Positions 21,940-29,456 of a stretch of DNA of 30,281 nucleotides are shown piece by piece. The notes under the pieces were generated by a model. It made no database searches, was not told the origin of the DNA, and saw only the letters and a list, made by a program, of their open reading frames with translations. The translations under genes were made by a program, and so were the position numbers. Source of the stretch: 66-474 sp035688305. GTDB lineage: Bacteria > Pseudomonadota > Gammaproteobacteria > Xanthomonadales > Rhodanobacteraceae. The DNA is taken from NCBI GenBank assembly GCA_035688305.1, contig DASSNC010000082.1, positions 1 through 30,281 on the forward strand, written 5' to 3'. The number at the start of each line of letters is the position of its first letter. Position 1 is the first letter of the stretch.

Positions 21940-22823
21940 TCGCGGAACCGCTTGGTGAGGTCGGCGTAGGCGTCAATGCGGCGGTCGCGCAGGAACGGCC
22001 AGATCCGGCGCACGCTCTCGCTGCGTGCAAGGTCGATGTCGGCGACCAGCATTTCGCGCCTTTCGGTACCCGCCTGCGCCAGCATTTCGCCTTGCGGACC
22101 GGCAACGAAGCTGGAACCCCAGAATTGCGCACCGCGTCCGTCATCCGGTGCCGGTTCGAAGCCGACCCGGTTGCAAGCCGCAAGCGGCAGACCGTTGGCG
22201 ACTGCGTGGCCGCGCTGGACGGTGATCCAGGCATCGCGCTGGCGATCCTTTTCGTCCTGCGGGTCGGCGGGGTCCCAGCCGATCGCGGTCGGGTACAAGA
22301 GGATTTCGGCGCCGGCCAGCGCCATCAGGCGCGCGGCTTCCGGATACCACTGATCCCAGCACACCAGCACGCCAAGGCGTCCGACCGAGGTGTCGATTGG
22401 ATGGAAGCCGAGGTCGCCAGGCGTGAAGTAGAACTTCTCGTAGTACGCCGGGTCGTCCGGAATGTGCATCTTGCGGTACTTGCCCGCGATTTCCGTGGAG
22501 CGATCAAACACCACCGCGGTGTTGTGATACAGGCCCGCGGCACGGCGCTCGAACAGCGACGCCACCACCACCAACTTCAGCTCGTCGGCAAGCTTGCCGA
22601 TGCGCGCAGTGGATGGCCCGGGGATGGTTTCGGCGCGATCGAACTCATCCACCGATTCGTGCTGGCAAAAGTACGGGCCGTTGTGGATTTCCTGCAGCAG
22701 CACCAATTGCGCGCCCGCGCGCGCAGCCGCGCGCAAGCCCGCCTCGATCGCATCAAGGTTGGCATTGACGCTGCCGTGGTCGTGTTCCTGCAGCAGGGCG
22801 AGTTTGAGGGTGCGTTCGGTCAT
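21936..22823 (-). CDS. aguB: N-carbamoylputrescine amidase
   Basis: A 295-residue nitrilase-superfamily enzyme that hydrolyses N-carbamoylputrescine to putrescine, CO2 and ammonia. The Glu-Lys-Cys triad is visible: E45 (LLQEIHNGPYF), K118 (YRKMHIPDDP) and C155 (VLVCWDQWYPE). Sequence segments FYFTPGDLGF and NRVGFE are characteristic of plant/bacterial AguB. The gene lies 18 bp after aguA, completing the two-step agmatine route to putrescine. Confidence 0.97.
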   Translation of the reverse strand: MTERTLKLALLQEHDHGSVNANLDAIEAGLRAAARAGAQLVLLQEIHNGPYFCQHESVDEFDRAETIPGPSTARIGKLADELKLVVVASLFERRAAGLYHNTAVVFDRSTEIAGKYRKMHIPDDPAYYEKFYFTPGDLGFHPIDTSVGRLGVLVCWDQWYPEAARLMALAGAEILLYPTAIGWDPADPQDEKDRQRDAWITVQRGHAVANGLPLAACNRVGFEPAPDDGRGAQFWGSSFVAGPQGEMLAQAGTERREMLVADIDLARSESVRRIWPFLRDRRIDAYADLTKRFRD

Positions 22824-22841
22824 GACGTTTCGATGCCGGGT

Positions 22842-23885
22842 TCAGACTGCCATTACACCAGCCGGAAGCTGCATCGTCACGCAATGCAGGCTGCCGTTTT
22901 GCCAGATCAGGTCGCGACAGGGGATCTGCACCACCTCGCGGCCGGGATGCGCAATCTGGATCGTGGCGGCCGCGGCATCGTCAACGACGTCGCCATATGC
23001 CGGAACCAGCACCGCGCCGTTGACGATCAGGTAATTGGCATATGACGCCGCGAGGCGGCGGCCGTCGTCCACGATCGGCCTGGGCCACGGCAACGGAAAG
23101 GTCCGGTACGGCCTGCCATCGACGGTGCGCAGCGCCTCGATTTCGGCGCGCATCGCCGCGAGCTCGGTGTAATGCGCGTCATCGGGATCGCTGCAAGCCT
23201 GGTACACGATGGCGTCGTCCGGCGCGAAGCGGGCGAGGGTGTCGATGTGCGCATCGGTGTCGTCGCCTTGCAGGTAACCGCGGTCGAGCCAGAGCACGCG
23301 CGATGCCGACAAGGCGTTGCGCAGGGTGAGCTCGATCGACTCGCGCGACTGCTCGGGGTGGCGTTGGTGCAGACAACGCCAGGTGGTCAGGATCGTGCCG
23401 GCGCCGTCGGATTCGATCGCGCCGCCTTCGAGGGCCCAATCCACGCGCTGGTGGCGTGCGTGCGCGCTGAACACGCCGCGTTCGACCAGGCCGGCGACCA
23501 GGGCGTCGTCCTGCGTGGCCTCGAACTTGCCGCCCCAACCGGTGAAGCGGAAGTCCGCGAGTACGAAACGCTCGTCACCGTCGCACAAGGTGATCGGGCC
23601 GGAGTCTCGCAACCAGGTGTCGTCGTAGGGAATCTCGACGAAGCGCACGCGCTCGAGGTGTGCGCCGGCATCGCGCAACAGCGCGGCCGCATGCGCGCCG
23701 ATTTCCGCGTCGGGCACACACACGATCGCGATCTCGAAGTGCGCGATCGCCGTGACCAGTGCGACGTACGTGGTTTCCACGGCATCGACCCGGTCGGCCC
23801 AATCGGTGCCGAGGTGCGGCCACGCGAGCAGCACCGCGGACTGCGGCTCCCATTCGGCTGGCAGCCGGAGTTCGGCGGAATGCAT
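22842..23885 (-). CDS. aguA: Agmatine deiminase
   Basis: A 347-residue peptidylarginine-deiminase-family enzyme that converts agmatine to N-carbamoylputrescine and ammonia. The guanidino-modifying fold is shown by MPAEWEPQ-like EWEPQSAVLLAWPH at the N-terminus, DDTWLRDSGP (88-97), WALEGGAIESDG, GDDTDAHID and the catalytic C335 in the terminal GSLHCVTMQLP motif. The length is normal (about 345-370). The first gene of a run with aguB and a TraB-family gene; no dedicated promoter or regulator (such as aguR) was recognised in the 140 bp upstream. Confidence 0.97.
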   Translation of the reverse strand: MHSAELRLPAEWEPQSAVLLAWPHLGTDWADRVDAVETTYVALVTAIAHFEIAIVCVPDAEIGAHAAALLRDAGAHLERVRFVEIPYDDTWLRDSGPITLCDGDERFVLADFRFTGWGGKFEATQDDALVAGLVERGVFSAHARHQRVDWALEGGAIESDGAGTILTTWRCLHQRHPEQSRESIELTLRNALSASRVLWLDRGYLQGDDTDAHIDTLARFAPDDAIVYQACSDPDDAHYTELAAMRAEIEALRTVDGRPYRTFPLPWPRPIVDDGRRLAASYANYLIVNGAVLVPAYGDVVDDAAAATIQIAHPGREVVQIPCRDLIWQNGSLHCVTMQLPAGVMAV

Positions 23886-24024
23886 GGGTCAGTAACCTCG
23901 CTGTCGTTCGGATGCCGCCAGCTCCGCTTGCACCGGGACAACCAGCGCATGCCGAGGCGGCGAGAGAGTCCGGCTGGAATCCCGGCGTTCGCCGCGCAGG
24001 CGAACAGCGGCGAGGCCGCGTGAC

Positions 24025-24348
24025 TTACAACGAGTCCGGGCCGGGGGTGCGCAGCACGCTGTGGATCACGTGGCTGTATTCGAAGTACACGATGTACCGC
24101 GCGTATTCCCAGCGGTGGATCGGCGGTTGGAATTTGGAACTGCCGCCGCGCGTCGGCAGCACCTTGAGCGGGGCTCCGAACTTGCGCTTGACCTGATTCA
24201 TGGTCATGCCGCGCGTCGGCAGGTTCATGCGCTGCTCCTGCTGGACCTTCATGCGCAGCGTTTCGGCGTGCGCGGTCGATGGGAGCAGCAAGGGTGCGGC
24301 GCTCAGTGCGAACGTCGCGGCAATCAGGCTGATGGCGATGCGATTCAT
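24025..24348 (-). CDS. Small periplasmic protein of unknown function (BamE/SmpA-like motif)
   Basis: A 107-residue exported protein. The signal peptide is clear (residues 1-28, ending STAHA-E). The mature part has a helix, then the LPTRGMTMNQVKRKFGAP segment, which resembles the helix-turn of small BamE/SmpA-fold lipoproteins and of other 'MTMxQVxxxFGxP' periplasmic proteins, followed by beta strands WEYARYIVYFEYSHVIHSVL. There is no lipobox. GAAGG precedes the ATG at 24348 by about eight bases; a longer frame upstream adds charged, non-signal sequence. The function is not known. It lies just before the rpmJ terminator and is probably transcribed separately. Confidence 0.85.
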   Translation of the reverse strand: MNRIAISLIAATFALSAAPLLLPSTAHAETLRMKVQQEQRMNLPTRGMTMNQVKRKFGAPLKVLPTRGGSSKFQPPIHRWEYARYIVYFEYSHVIHSVLRTPGPDSL

Positions 24349-24427
24349 GGCGATACCTTCCCCGGGCGCCCAGCGCCGATGTGCCTTTGTAGCAAAAACC
24401 GCCCGCGGGCGCCAGCGGTTCATGCAC

Positions 24428-24455
24428 AAAAAAGGCCACCGAAGGTGGCCTTTTT
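24428..24455. terminator. Bidirectional rho-independent terminator after rpmJ
   Basis: A 7-bp stem GGCCACC / GGTGGCC (24434-24440 and 24444-24450) with a 3-base loop is flanked by AAAAAA and TTTTT. On the minus strand it lies 20 bp after the rpmJ stop codon. Confidence 0.93.
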
Positions 24456-24475
24456 CAAGAGCTTGCGGGCAAGAC

Positions 24476-24601
24476 TTAACGCTGACGCGCCTTGAAACGC
24501 GGGTTGCTCTTGCAGATCACGAACACCTTGCCGCGCCGGCGCACGATCTTGCAGTCGCGGTGGCGCTGCTTGGCGGACTTCAGGGACGAAAGCACCTTCA
24601 C
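24476..24601 (-). CDS. rpmJ: 50S ribosomal protein L36, zinc-free (C-minus) type
   Basis: A 41-residue ribosomal protein (starts MKVLSSLKSAKQRHRDCK, ends NPRFKARQR). L36 binds 23S rRNA in the large subunit. The canonical zinc ligands are incomplete: C17 and C30 remain, but the first cysteine and the terminal histidine are missing, which defines the C-minus form related to E. coli YkgO. The start is GTG at 24601, preceded by TAGGAG seven bases upstream. A promoter (24643-24671) and a terminator (24428-24455) enclose it, so it is monocistronic and outside the spc ribosomal operon where the zinc form usually lies. It is divergent from transketolase. Confidence 0.95.
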   Translation of the reverse strand: MKVLSSLKSAKQRHRDCKIVRRRGKVFVICKSNPRFKARQR

Positions 24602-24642
24602 GGCGGACTCCTAGGACGAATTCAGCTTGAACAAAGCCGGAA

Positions 24643-24671
24643 AGTGTAGCCCAGGCAGTCGCTTGGCGCAA
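24643..24671 (-). promoter_or_regulatory. rpmJ promoter
   Basis: On the minus strand TTGCGC (24671-24666) and TACACT (24648-24643) are spaced by exactly 17 bp, about 42 bases before the GTG start. No Zur-like dyad was recognised around it. Confidence 0.65.
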
Positions 24672-24676
24672 GCCTC

Positions 24677-24705
24677 GGGACACGCCGGGAACCGGCCGTT
24701 ATTCT
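24677..24705 (+). promoter_or_regulatory. Possible transketolase promoter
   Basis: GGGACA (24677-24682) and TATTCT (24700-24705) are 17 bp apart, 26 bases before the ATG. The -35 hexamer matches the consensus at only four positions, so the call is modest. Confidence 0.4.
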
Positions 24706-24730
24706 AGGCAATTCCGCGCCCAATCCCCAA

Positions 24731-26791
24731 ATGGAGCATACCGCCGTGGCAGCCGATCTCGACCAGACTTGCATCAACACCATCCGCTTCCTTTCGGTCG
24801 ACATGATCCAGAAGGCGAACAGCGGGCACCCCGGCTTGCCGCTGGGCGCCGCGCCGATGGCGTATGTGTTGTGGTCGAAGTTCTTGAAGCATCATCCGTC
24901 GAACCCGCACTGGGCCGATCGCGATCGTTTCGTGCTGTCGGCGGGGCATGGGTCGGCATTGTTGTACAGCCTGTTGTACCTGACCGGTTACGACCTGTCG
25001 CTGGATGACATCAAGCAGTTCCGCCAGTGGGGCAGCAAGACGCCCGGCCATCCCGAGCGCGGCCACACCGCTGGCGTCGAAACCACCACCGGGCCGCTCG
25101 GGCAGGGCATGGCCAATGCCGTGGGCATGGCGATGGCCGAAGCGCAACTTGCCGCGCGCTACAACCGCGACGGGCACAAGGTCGTCGATCACCACACTTA
25201 TGCAATCGTCAGCGACGGCGATTTGATGGAAGGCGTCACTGCGGAAGCCGCCTCGCTGGCCGGGCACCTGAAACTCGGCAAGCTGATCTGCCTGTACGAC
25301 GACAACTACGTGACGCTGGCCGCCGGTACCGACATCACCTTCACCGAGGATCGCGCCGCACGCTTCAAGGCTTACGGCTGGCACGTGCAAACGGTTGCCG
25401 ACGGCAACGATCTCGTCGCGATCGAAAAGGCCATCAAGCGTGCCAAGGGCAGGAAAGACCGGCCGTCGATGATCCTCGTGCGCACCCACATCGGTTATGG
25501 CTCACCGGTGCAGGACAGCTACAAGGCGCACGGTTCGCCGCTCGGCGCCGACAACGTGATCAAGACCAAGCAGCAGCTCGGCTGGCCGGAGCAACCGGCG
25601 TTCCTGGTGCCGGAAGAAGCGCTGGCGCATTTCCGCGAAGCGCAGAAAAAAGGCAAGGGCGCCGAGGCCGGCTGGAAGCGCCGCTGGAACAAATATGCCA
25701 AGGCATTTCCGGAACTTGCGGCCGAATTGCAAGGTTCGCTCGATGGCAAGCTGCCGGCCGGCTGGGACGCCGACATCCCGGTATTCCCGGCCGATGCCAA
25801 GGGCATTGCGACCCGCGTCGCCGGCGGCAAGGTGTTGTCCGCCATCGCGCCGAAATTGCCCGCGATCAGCGGCGGTTCGGCCGACCTTGATCCTTCGACG
25901 CACACGGCGGTGAAGGGGCTGGGTGTGTTCTCGCCGGGCAAGGAGCCGGACGAGCAGGGTTCACCCGACGAAGTCTGGAGCTACGCCGGTCGCAACCTGC
26001 ACTTCGGCGTGCGCGAGCACGCGATGGGCGCGATCGCCAATGGCATGGCTGCGCATGGGGGCTTCATTCCCTACACCGCTACGTTCATGGTGTTCTCCGA
26101 TTACATGCGTCCGCCGATGCGGCTCGCCGCGATCATGGGCTTGCGCGTGATCAACGTGTTCACGCACGACTCCATTGCGGTGGGCGAGGACGGCCCGACC
26201 CACGAGCCGGTCGAGCAACTGGCCGGATTGCGTTCGGTGCCGAACCTCGACGTGCTGCGTCCGGGTGATGCCAACGAGACCGCGGTGGCGTGGCGGGTTG
26301 CAATCGAATCCGCGAAAAACCCGACCGCGATCATCCTGTCGCGCCAGAACGTGCCGACGCTCGACCGTACGAAATTCGCGAGCGCCGAAGGCGTGCGCAA
26401 GGGCGCCTACGTGTTGCTGGATGCGCCCGGCGGCTCGCCGGAACTCATCGTGATCGGCACCGGTGCCGAAACCGACCTCGCCGCGAAAGCGGTCGAAAAG
26501 TTGCAGGCCGAAGGCATCAAGGCGCGCGCGGTGTCGATGCCGAGTTGGGAACTGTTCGCGGCGCAGGACCAGTCGTATCGTGATTCGGTGTTGCCGCCTT
26601 CGGTGCACGCGCGTCTTGCGGTCGAGGCCGGCTGTCGTGAAGGCTGGGAACGCTGGGTCGGTGACAAAGGCTCCGGCGTCGGCGTGAATCGTTATGGCGC
26701 GTCCGCGCCCGGCGAACTCGTGCTGGAGAAGTACGGGTTCACCGTGGAGAACGTGGTTGCGAAGGCCAAGGCGTTACTGGGTAACGCCTGA
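24731..26791 (+). CDS. tkt: Transketolase
   Basis: A 686-residue thiamine-diphosphate enzyme of the non-oxidative pentose phosphate pathway that moves two-carbon ketol units between sugar phosphates. The three-domain order is visible: N-terminal TPP domain with SGHPGLPLG and GDGDLMEGVTAEAASLAGHL, middle domain with the cofactor-activating glutamate in LHFGVREHAMGAI, and DSIAVGEDGPTHEPVEQL, then a C-terminal domain from about residue 555. The ATG at 24731 has no Shine-Dalgarno sequence; an in-frame GTG at 24746 has GGAG nine bases upstream and may be the true start (product MAADLDQTCINTIRFLS). A perfect 8-bp hairpin covers its last codons. It is slightly longer than E. coli TktA (663) and monocistronic. 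Confidence 0.97.
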   Translation: MEHTAVAADLDQTCINTIRFLSVDMIQKANSGHPGLPLGAAPMAYVLWSKFLKHHPSNPHWADRDRFVLSAGHGSALLYSLLYLTGYDLSLDDIKQFRQWGSKTPGHPERGHTAGVETTTGPLGQGMANAVGMAMAEAQLAARYNRDGHKVVDHHTYAIVSDGDLMEGVTAEAASLAGHLKLGKLICLYDDNYVTLAAGTDITFTEDRAARFKAYGWHVQTVADGNDLVAIEKAIKRAKGRKDRPSMILVRTHIGYGSPVQDSYKAHGSPLGADNVIKTKQQLGWPEQPAFLVPEEALAHFREAQKKGKGAEAGWKRRWNKYAKAFPELAAELQGSLDGKLPAGWDADIPVFPADAKGIATRVAGGKVLSAIAPKLPAISGGSADLDPSTHTAVKGLGVFSPGKEPDEQGSPDEVWSYAGRNLHFGVREHAMGAIANGMAAHGGFIPYTATFMVFSDYMRPPMRLAAIMGLRVINVFTHDSIAVGEDGPTHEPVEQLAGLRSVPNLDVLRPGDANETAVAWRVAIESAKNPTAIILSRQNVPTLDRTKFASAEGVRKGAYVLLDAPGGSPELIVIGTGAETDLAAKAVEKLQAEGIKARAVSMPSWELFAAQDQSYRDSVLPPSVHARLAVEAGCREGWERWVGDKGSGVGVNRYGASAPGELVLEKYGFTVENVVAKAKALLGNA
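26770..26788 (+). other. Hairpin over the last codons of transketolase
   Basis: GGCGTTAC / GTAACGCC is a perfect 8-bp inverted repeat with a TGG loop, ending one base before the TGA stop codon. No T-run follows, so it is not a canonical terminator; it could protect the 3' end of the mRNA or be chance. Confidence 0.5.
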
Positions 26792-26846
26792 TTCGTGCCT
26801 GCCGGTCAGTCAGTCGGAGGAGGGCCGGAAATCGAGCATTGCCTCC

Positions 26847-26929
26847 GTAGGTTGGGCTGAACAAAGTGAAGCCCAACGAGAGATGCGGGATCGAAGCGTT
26901 GGGCTTTGCGTTCGCTCAACCCAACCTAC
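26847..26929. repeat. REP-type inverted pair (BIME-like), first
   Basis: A plus-oriented unit (26847-26877) starts with the GTAG head tetranucleotide and folds by the perfect 8-bp stem GTTGGGCT / AGCCCAAC around an 11-base loop. After a 20-base spacer an oppositely oriented unit (26898-26929) ends in CTAC. This is the layout of REP elements mobilised by RAYT/TnpA-REP transposases; no such transposase is in the window. Confidence 0.8.
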
Positions 26930-26938
26930 GCTTGCTTC

Positions 26939-27051
26939 GTAGGTTGGGCTGACGTTGGCCGGGCTGACGTAGGTTGGGCTGAACAAAGTGAAGCCCAACG
27001 CGAGGTGTGGGTTTGGAATGTTGGGCTTCGCATTCGCTCAACCCAACCTAC
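26939..27051. repeat. Second REP inverted pair with an inserted partial unit
   Basis: A truncated plus-oriented unit (from 26939, GTAGGTTGGGCTGAC only) precedes a full plus unit (26969-26999) and, after a 20-base spacer, an inverted unit (27020-27051). The last unit is also the first copy of the 50-bp tandem array, so the array seems to grow from the right arm of this pair. Confidence 0.75.
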
Positions 27052-27301
27052 GCTCGCTTCGATCGGGATGTTGGACTTCGCGTTCGCTCAACCCAACCTA
27101 CGCTTGCGTCGATCGGGATGTTGGGCTTCGCATTCGCTCAACCCAACCGACGCTTGCTTCGATCGGGATGTTGGGCTTCGCATTCGCTCAACCCAACCTA
27201 CGCTTGCTTCGATCGGAATGTTGGGCTTCGCATTCGCTCAACCCAACCTGCGCTTGCTTCGATCGGAATGTTGGGCTTCGCATTCGCTCAACCCAACCTA
27301 C
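27020..27301. repeat. Tandem array of six REP units with an exact 50-bp period
   Basis: Six 32-bp REP units, all in the same orientation with CTAC (or a one-base variant) at the right end, start at 27020, 27070, 27120, 27170, 27220 and 27270. Each pair is separated by an 18-bp spacer of nearly identical sequence (GCTTGCTTCGATCGGAAT with one or two changes). The last three units and spacers are the most alike. A truncated copy follows at 27310-27319. The 555 bp between transketolase and the protease gene contain no other recognisable gene. Confidence 0.92.
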
Positions 27302-27346
27302 GCTTGCGCCACCCAACCTGTGCTGGCTGACCGCGATCCGGCGTGC

Positions 27347-29374
27347 CTACTGTTCCTTGACGGTGACGTTCTTCAACAGCAGGTCGAGCTTCTGCTTCAT
27401 CGCGGCTTGCGCTTGCGTGCCGGGCTGGTAGACGTAAGCCGTGTACAGCACCGATGGATTGCCGGCGTGCGGTGGCGGTACCACCGCGTCGATCTTGGTG
27501 ACGTCGCTGTCCGTGTAGGCCATGGCGTCGAAGGGATGCTGGCGGTCCAGCACCTTGGTCCAATGGCTCTGGTAGCTGTCATCGAGATCGGCGGGCGGCG
27601 CACTGACCCGGCGCAGGCTCAGCCAGTGGTGGTCCTGGTTGTCCTGCGCCAGCCAGACCTGGCCGACGCCCCAGACTACGTTGCCGGTGTGGTCGGGGAA
27701 GAAACTGAAGCCGAGCGTCAGCATGCTGTTGGCGTCGATCTTCTGCAGGTCCGGCGTGAACGAAAACGCCAGCCGCGGCGAGGCGTAACTGAAACGCTTG
27801 CCGTAGGCAAAGTCGATGTGGAGGTCGGCGAATGCCTGCGGCAACAGATCGCGCTCGCGCAGGAAATCCTGCCACTGCGCCAGCGTGCCGTCGTAGGGCA
27901 GGCTGATGAAATCGGTCAGCGCGCGCAGGTTGATGTTGGTGTCGTGATGGGTGGACGCCGAGCTGATGCGCGTCAGGATCGCGTAGCCATCCGGGGTCGG
28001 CAGCGCGAACATGATCTGGAAGCTGTTGGCGTACGGGATCGGCCAGGTCCACACCTGCCAATGCCTGCCCCAGTGATCAGTCCACAGGCTCGATTCGGTC
28101 GGTTGGCCGAACGAGGTCACGCGCACCGATTCCGATCCGATCCGCCGTTTCAGCATGCCGGTGCGCAGCAGCAGATCCATCGTGCCCTGCGGGTCATGGT
28201 GGAACCGTGCTTCCGGCGTGGTATCGGGCTTGCGCAGGTGGAACACGATGTTGTTGCCGACGGTGCCGCCCTCGATGTAACCGTTCGCAGGCAAGCTGAT
28301 CTTGATGCGCGACTGGCCGGTGGCTGCCCAGACGCCGTTGCTGTTGCGCACCAGCAATTGCGGGAAATCGGTCATCGACGGCCCGCCGTACAGGATCTGG
28401 TGCGCGCCCTCGCCATTCGGGAACAGACTCGCCGACTGCGAGGCCAGCAGCGCCTGCAGCTGCGTATCGAGGAACGGATGGAAGGCCTTGCCGAAATCGG
28501 CGAAGAATTCGGCGGTACCGAGCGGCAGTTTGAAGTCACCCTTGTAGGTGCCGCTCAAGGTCGAGTCGAAGGCGTCGAACTGGTAGGACATGCGCTTGTC
28601 GTAGCGTGCCAGATCCTTCGGTGCGTCCAGCACCTCGCTCATCGGCAGCGCGTAGTTGAGGTTTTCGTTCGGTGATTTCATCAGCACCACGCCGATCACC
28701 TTGCCGCTCTGGTCGAGCAACGGTCCACCGCTGTTGCCCGGCGAGGCGGCCGCGGAGAAACGGATCCACTTCCACTTGCCGTCCTGGGCTTCCGGCGTGT
28801 TGGAGGTGTACAGGCCGTTGCGGATCACCACGCCGGTGCCGAGCGCGTTGCCGACCGAATACACCACCTGGTTCAAGGCCGGTGTGGTGTCGATTGGTAG
28901 CGGCGTGATCTTGGGCGGATCCTTGAGTGAAAACACCACGAAGTCGCGGCGCAGCGCGAACTTTTCGATCTTGTCGATCGCGTACACCTTGCCCGACGCA
29001 TCGCGCAATTCCGGCGGACCCCACAGGCTCTGGTAGCTCGCCATCAAGACGTGCCCGGCGGTGACGTAGCGGTTCGGGGCGATCGCGAACGCGGTGCCGA
29101 TCGAGTAGTACTTGTCGGTGCGCTCCTGGTACGGCAGCAAATCCATCGGCAACGGTTTCTCGTAGGAAAGCGTGTCCTTGGGCTTGGCCGCGACCACTTC
29201 GAACGTCGCCGACTGGATCTCCGGCAGCAAGGCCGGATTGAGCGTGGCGTCGGCGTGCGCGGTTCCGAACGCGAGGCAGGCGGCGCACAGGGTGAGCAAC
29301 CAAGCGGCAACGCGATGCGCGTGGCGGTGCTGCGTATCGCGCCGCGCGTGCGCGGAACCGTTGGATGCCGTCAT
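27347..29374 (-). CDS. Secreted trypsin-like serine protease with a large uncharacterised C-terminal region
   Basis: A 675-residue protein. The signal peptide is long (about 1-41: charged N-terminus, VAAWLLTLCAACLAFG, cleavage near AHA-D). The protease domain (about 50-260) has the complete triad: His108 (TAGHVL), Asp144 (RRDFVVFSL) and Ser215 (SPGNSGGPLL). The remaining 400 residues match no domain that I know; they are rich in aromatic residues and beta-strand-like, with motifs such as HWGRHWQVWTWPIP and FGFSFFPDHTGNVVWGVGQ-like stretches, and no membrane helix or PDZ domain. The ATG at 29374 follows AGAGG by about seven bases. It lies 83 bp after the CcsA-like gene in the same direction. 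The substrate is unknown. Confidence 0.88.
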   Translation of the reverse strand: MTASNGSAHARRDTQHRHAHRVAAWLLTLCAACLAFGTAHADATLNPALLPEIQSATFEVVAAKPKDTLSYEKPLPMDLLPYQERTDKYYSIGTAFAIAPNRYVTAGHVLMASYQSLWGPPELRDASGKVYAIDKIEKFALRRDFVVFSLKDPPKITPLPIDTTPALNQVVYSVGNALGTGVVIRNGLYTSNTPEAQDGKWKWIRFSAAASPGNSGGPLLDQSGKVIGVVLMKSPNENLNYALPMSEVLDAPKDLARYDKRMSYQFDAFDSTLSGTYKGDFKLPLGTAEFFADFGKAFHPFLDTQLQALLASQSASLFPNGEGAHQILYGGPSMTDFPQLLVRNSNGVWAATGQSRIKISLPANGYIEGGTVGNNIVFHLRKPDTTPEARFHHDPQGTMDLLLRTGMLKRRIGSESVRVTSFGQPTESSLWTDHWGRHWQVWTWPIPYANSFQIMFALPTPDGYAILTRISSASTHHDTNINLRALTDFISLPYDGTLAQWQDFLRERDLLPQAFADLHIDFAYGKRFSYASPRLAFSFTPDLQKIDANSMLTLGFSFFPDHTGNVVWGVGQVWLAQDNQDHHWLSLRRVSAPPADLDDSYQSHWTKVLDRQHPFDAMAYTDSDVTKIDAVVPPPHAGNPSVLYTAYVYQPGTQAQAAMKQKLDLLLKNVTVKEQ

Positions 29375-29456
29375 GGGTGAACCTCTGCGGGAAAGGGGGT
29401 ACGGGCCAAACCGCGCGATCTTTGCACAGTCGCAGCTTGCGCGCATGGGTGGAAGA

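Noticed and set aside
23987..24005. Terminator after the small periplasmic protein gene
   Set aside because: There is a 7-bp hairpin GTTCGCC/GGCGAAC with a 5-base loop, but no T-run follows on either strand, so I did not list it as a terminator.
27020..27301. CRISPR array
   Set aside because: The 32-bp repeats are palindromic and have 18-bp spacers, but the spacers are nearly identical to each other and no cas gene is nearby. This is a tandem REP array.
26906..28675. Long plus-strand open frame of 589 codons with a repeated MLGFAFAQPNLRLLRS-type protein sequence
   Set aside because: Its repeat arises from translating the 50-bp DNA array in successive frames (protein period 50 residues = three DNA units), and the rest is antisense to the protease gene. 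There is no ribosome-binding site and no recognisable domain.
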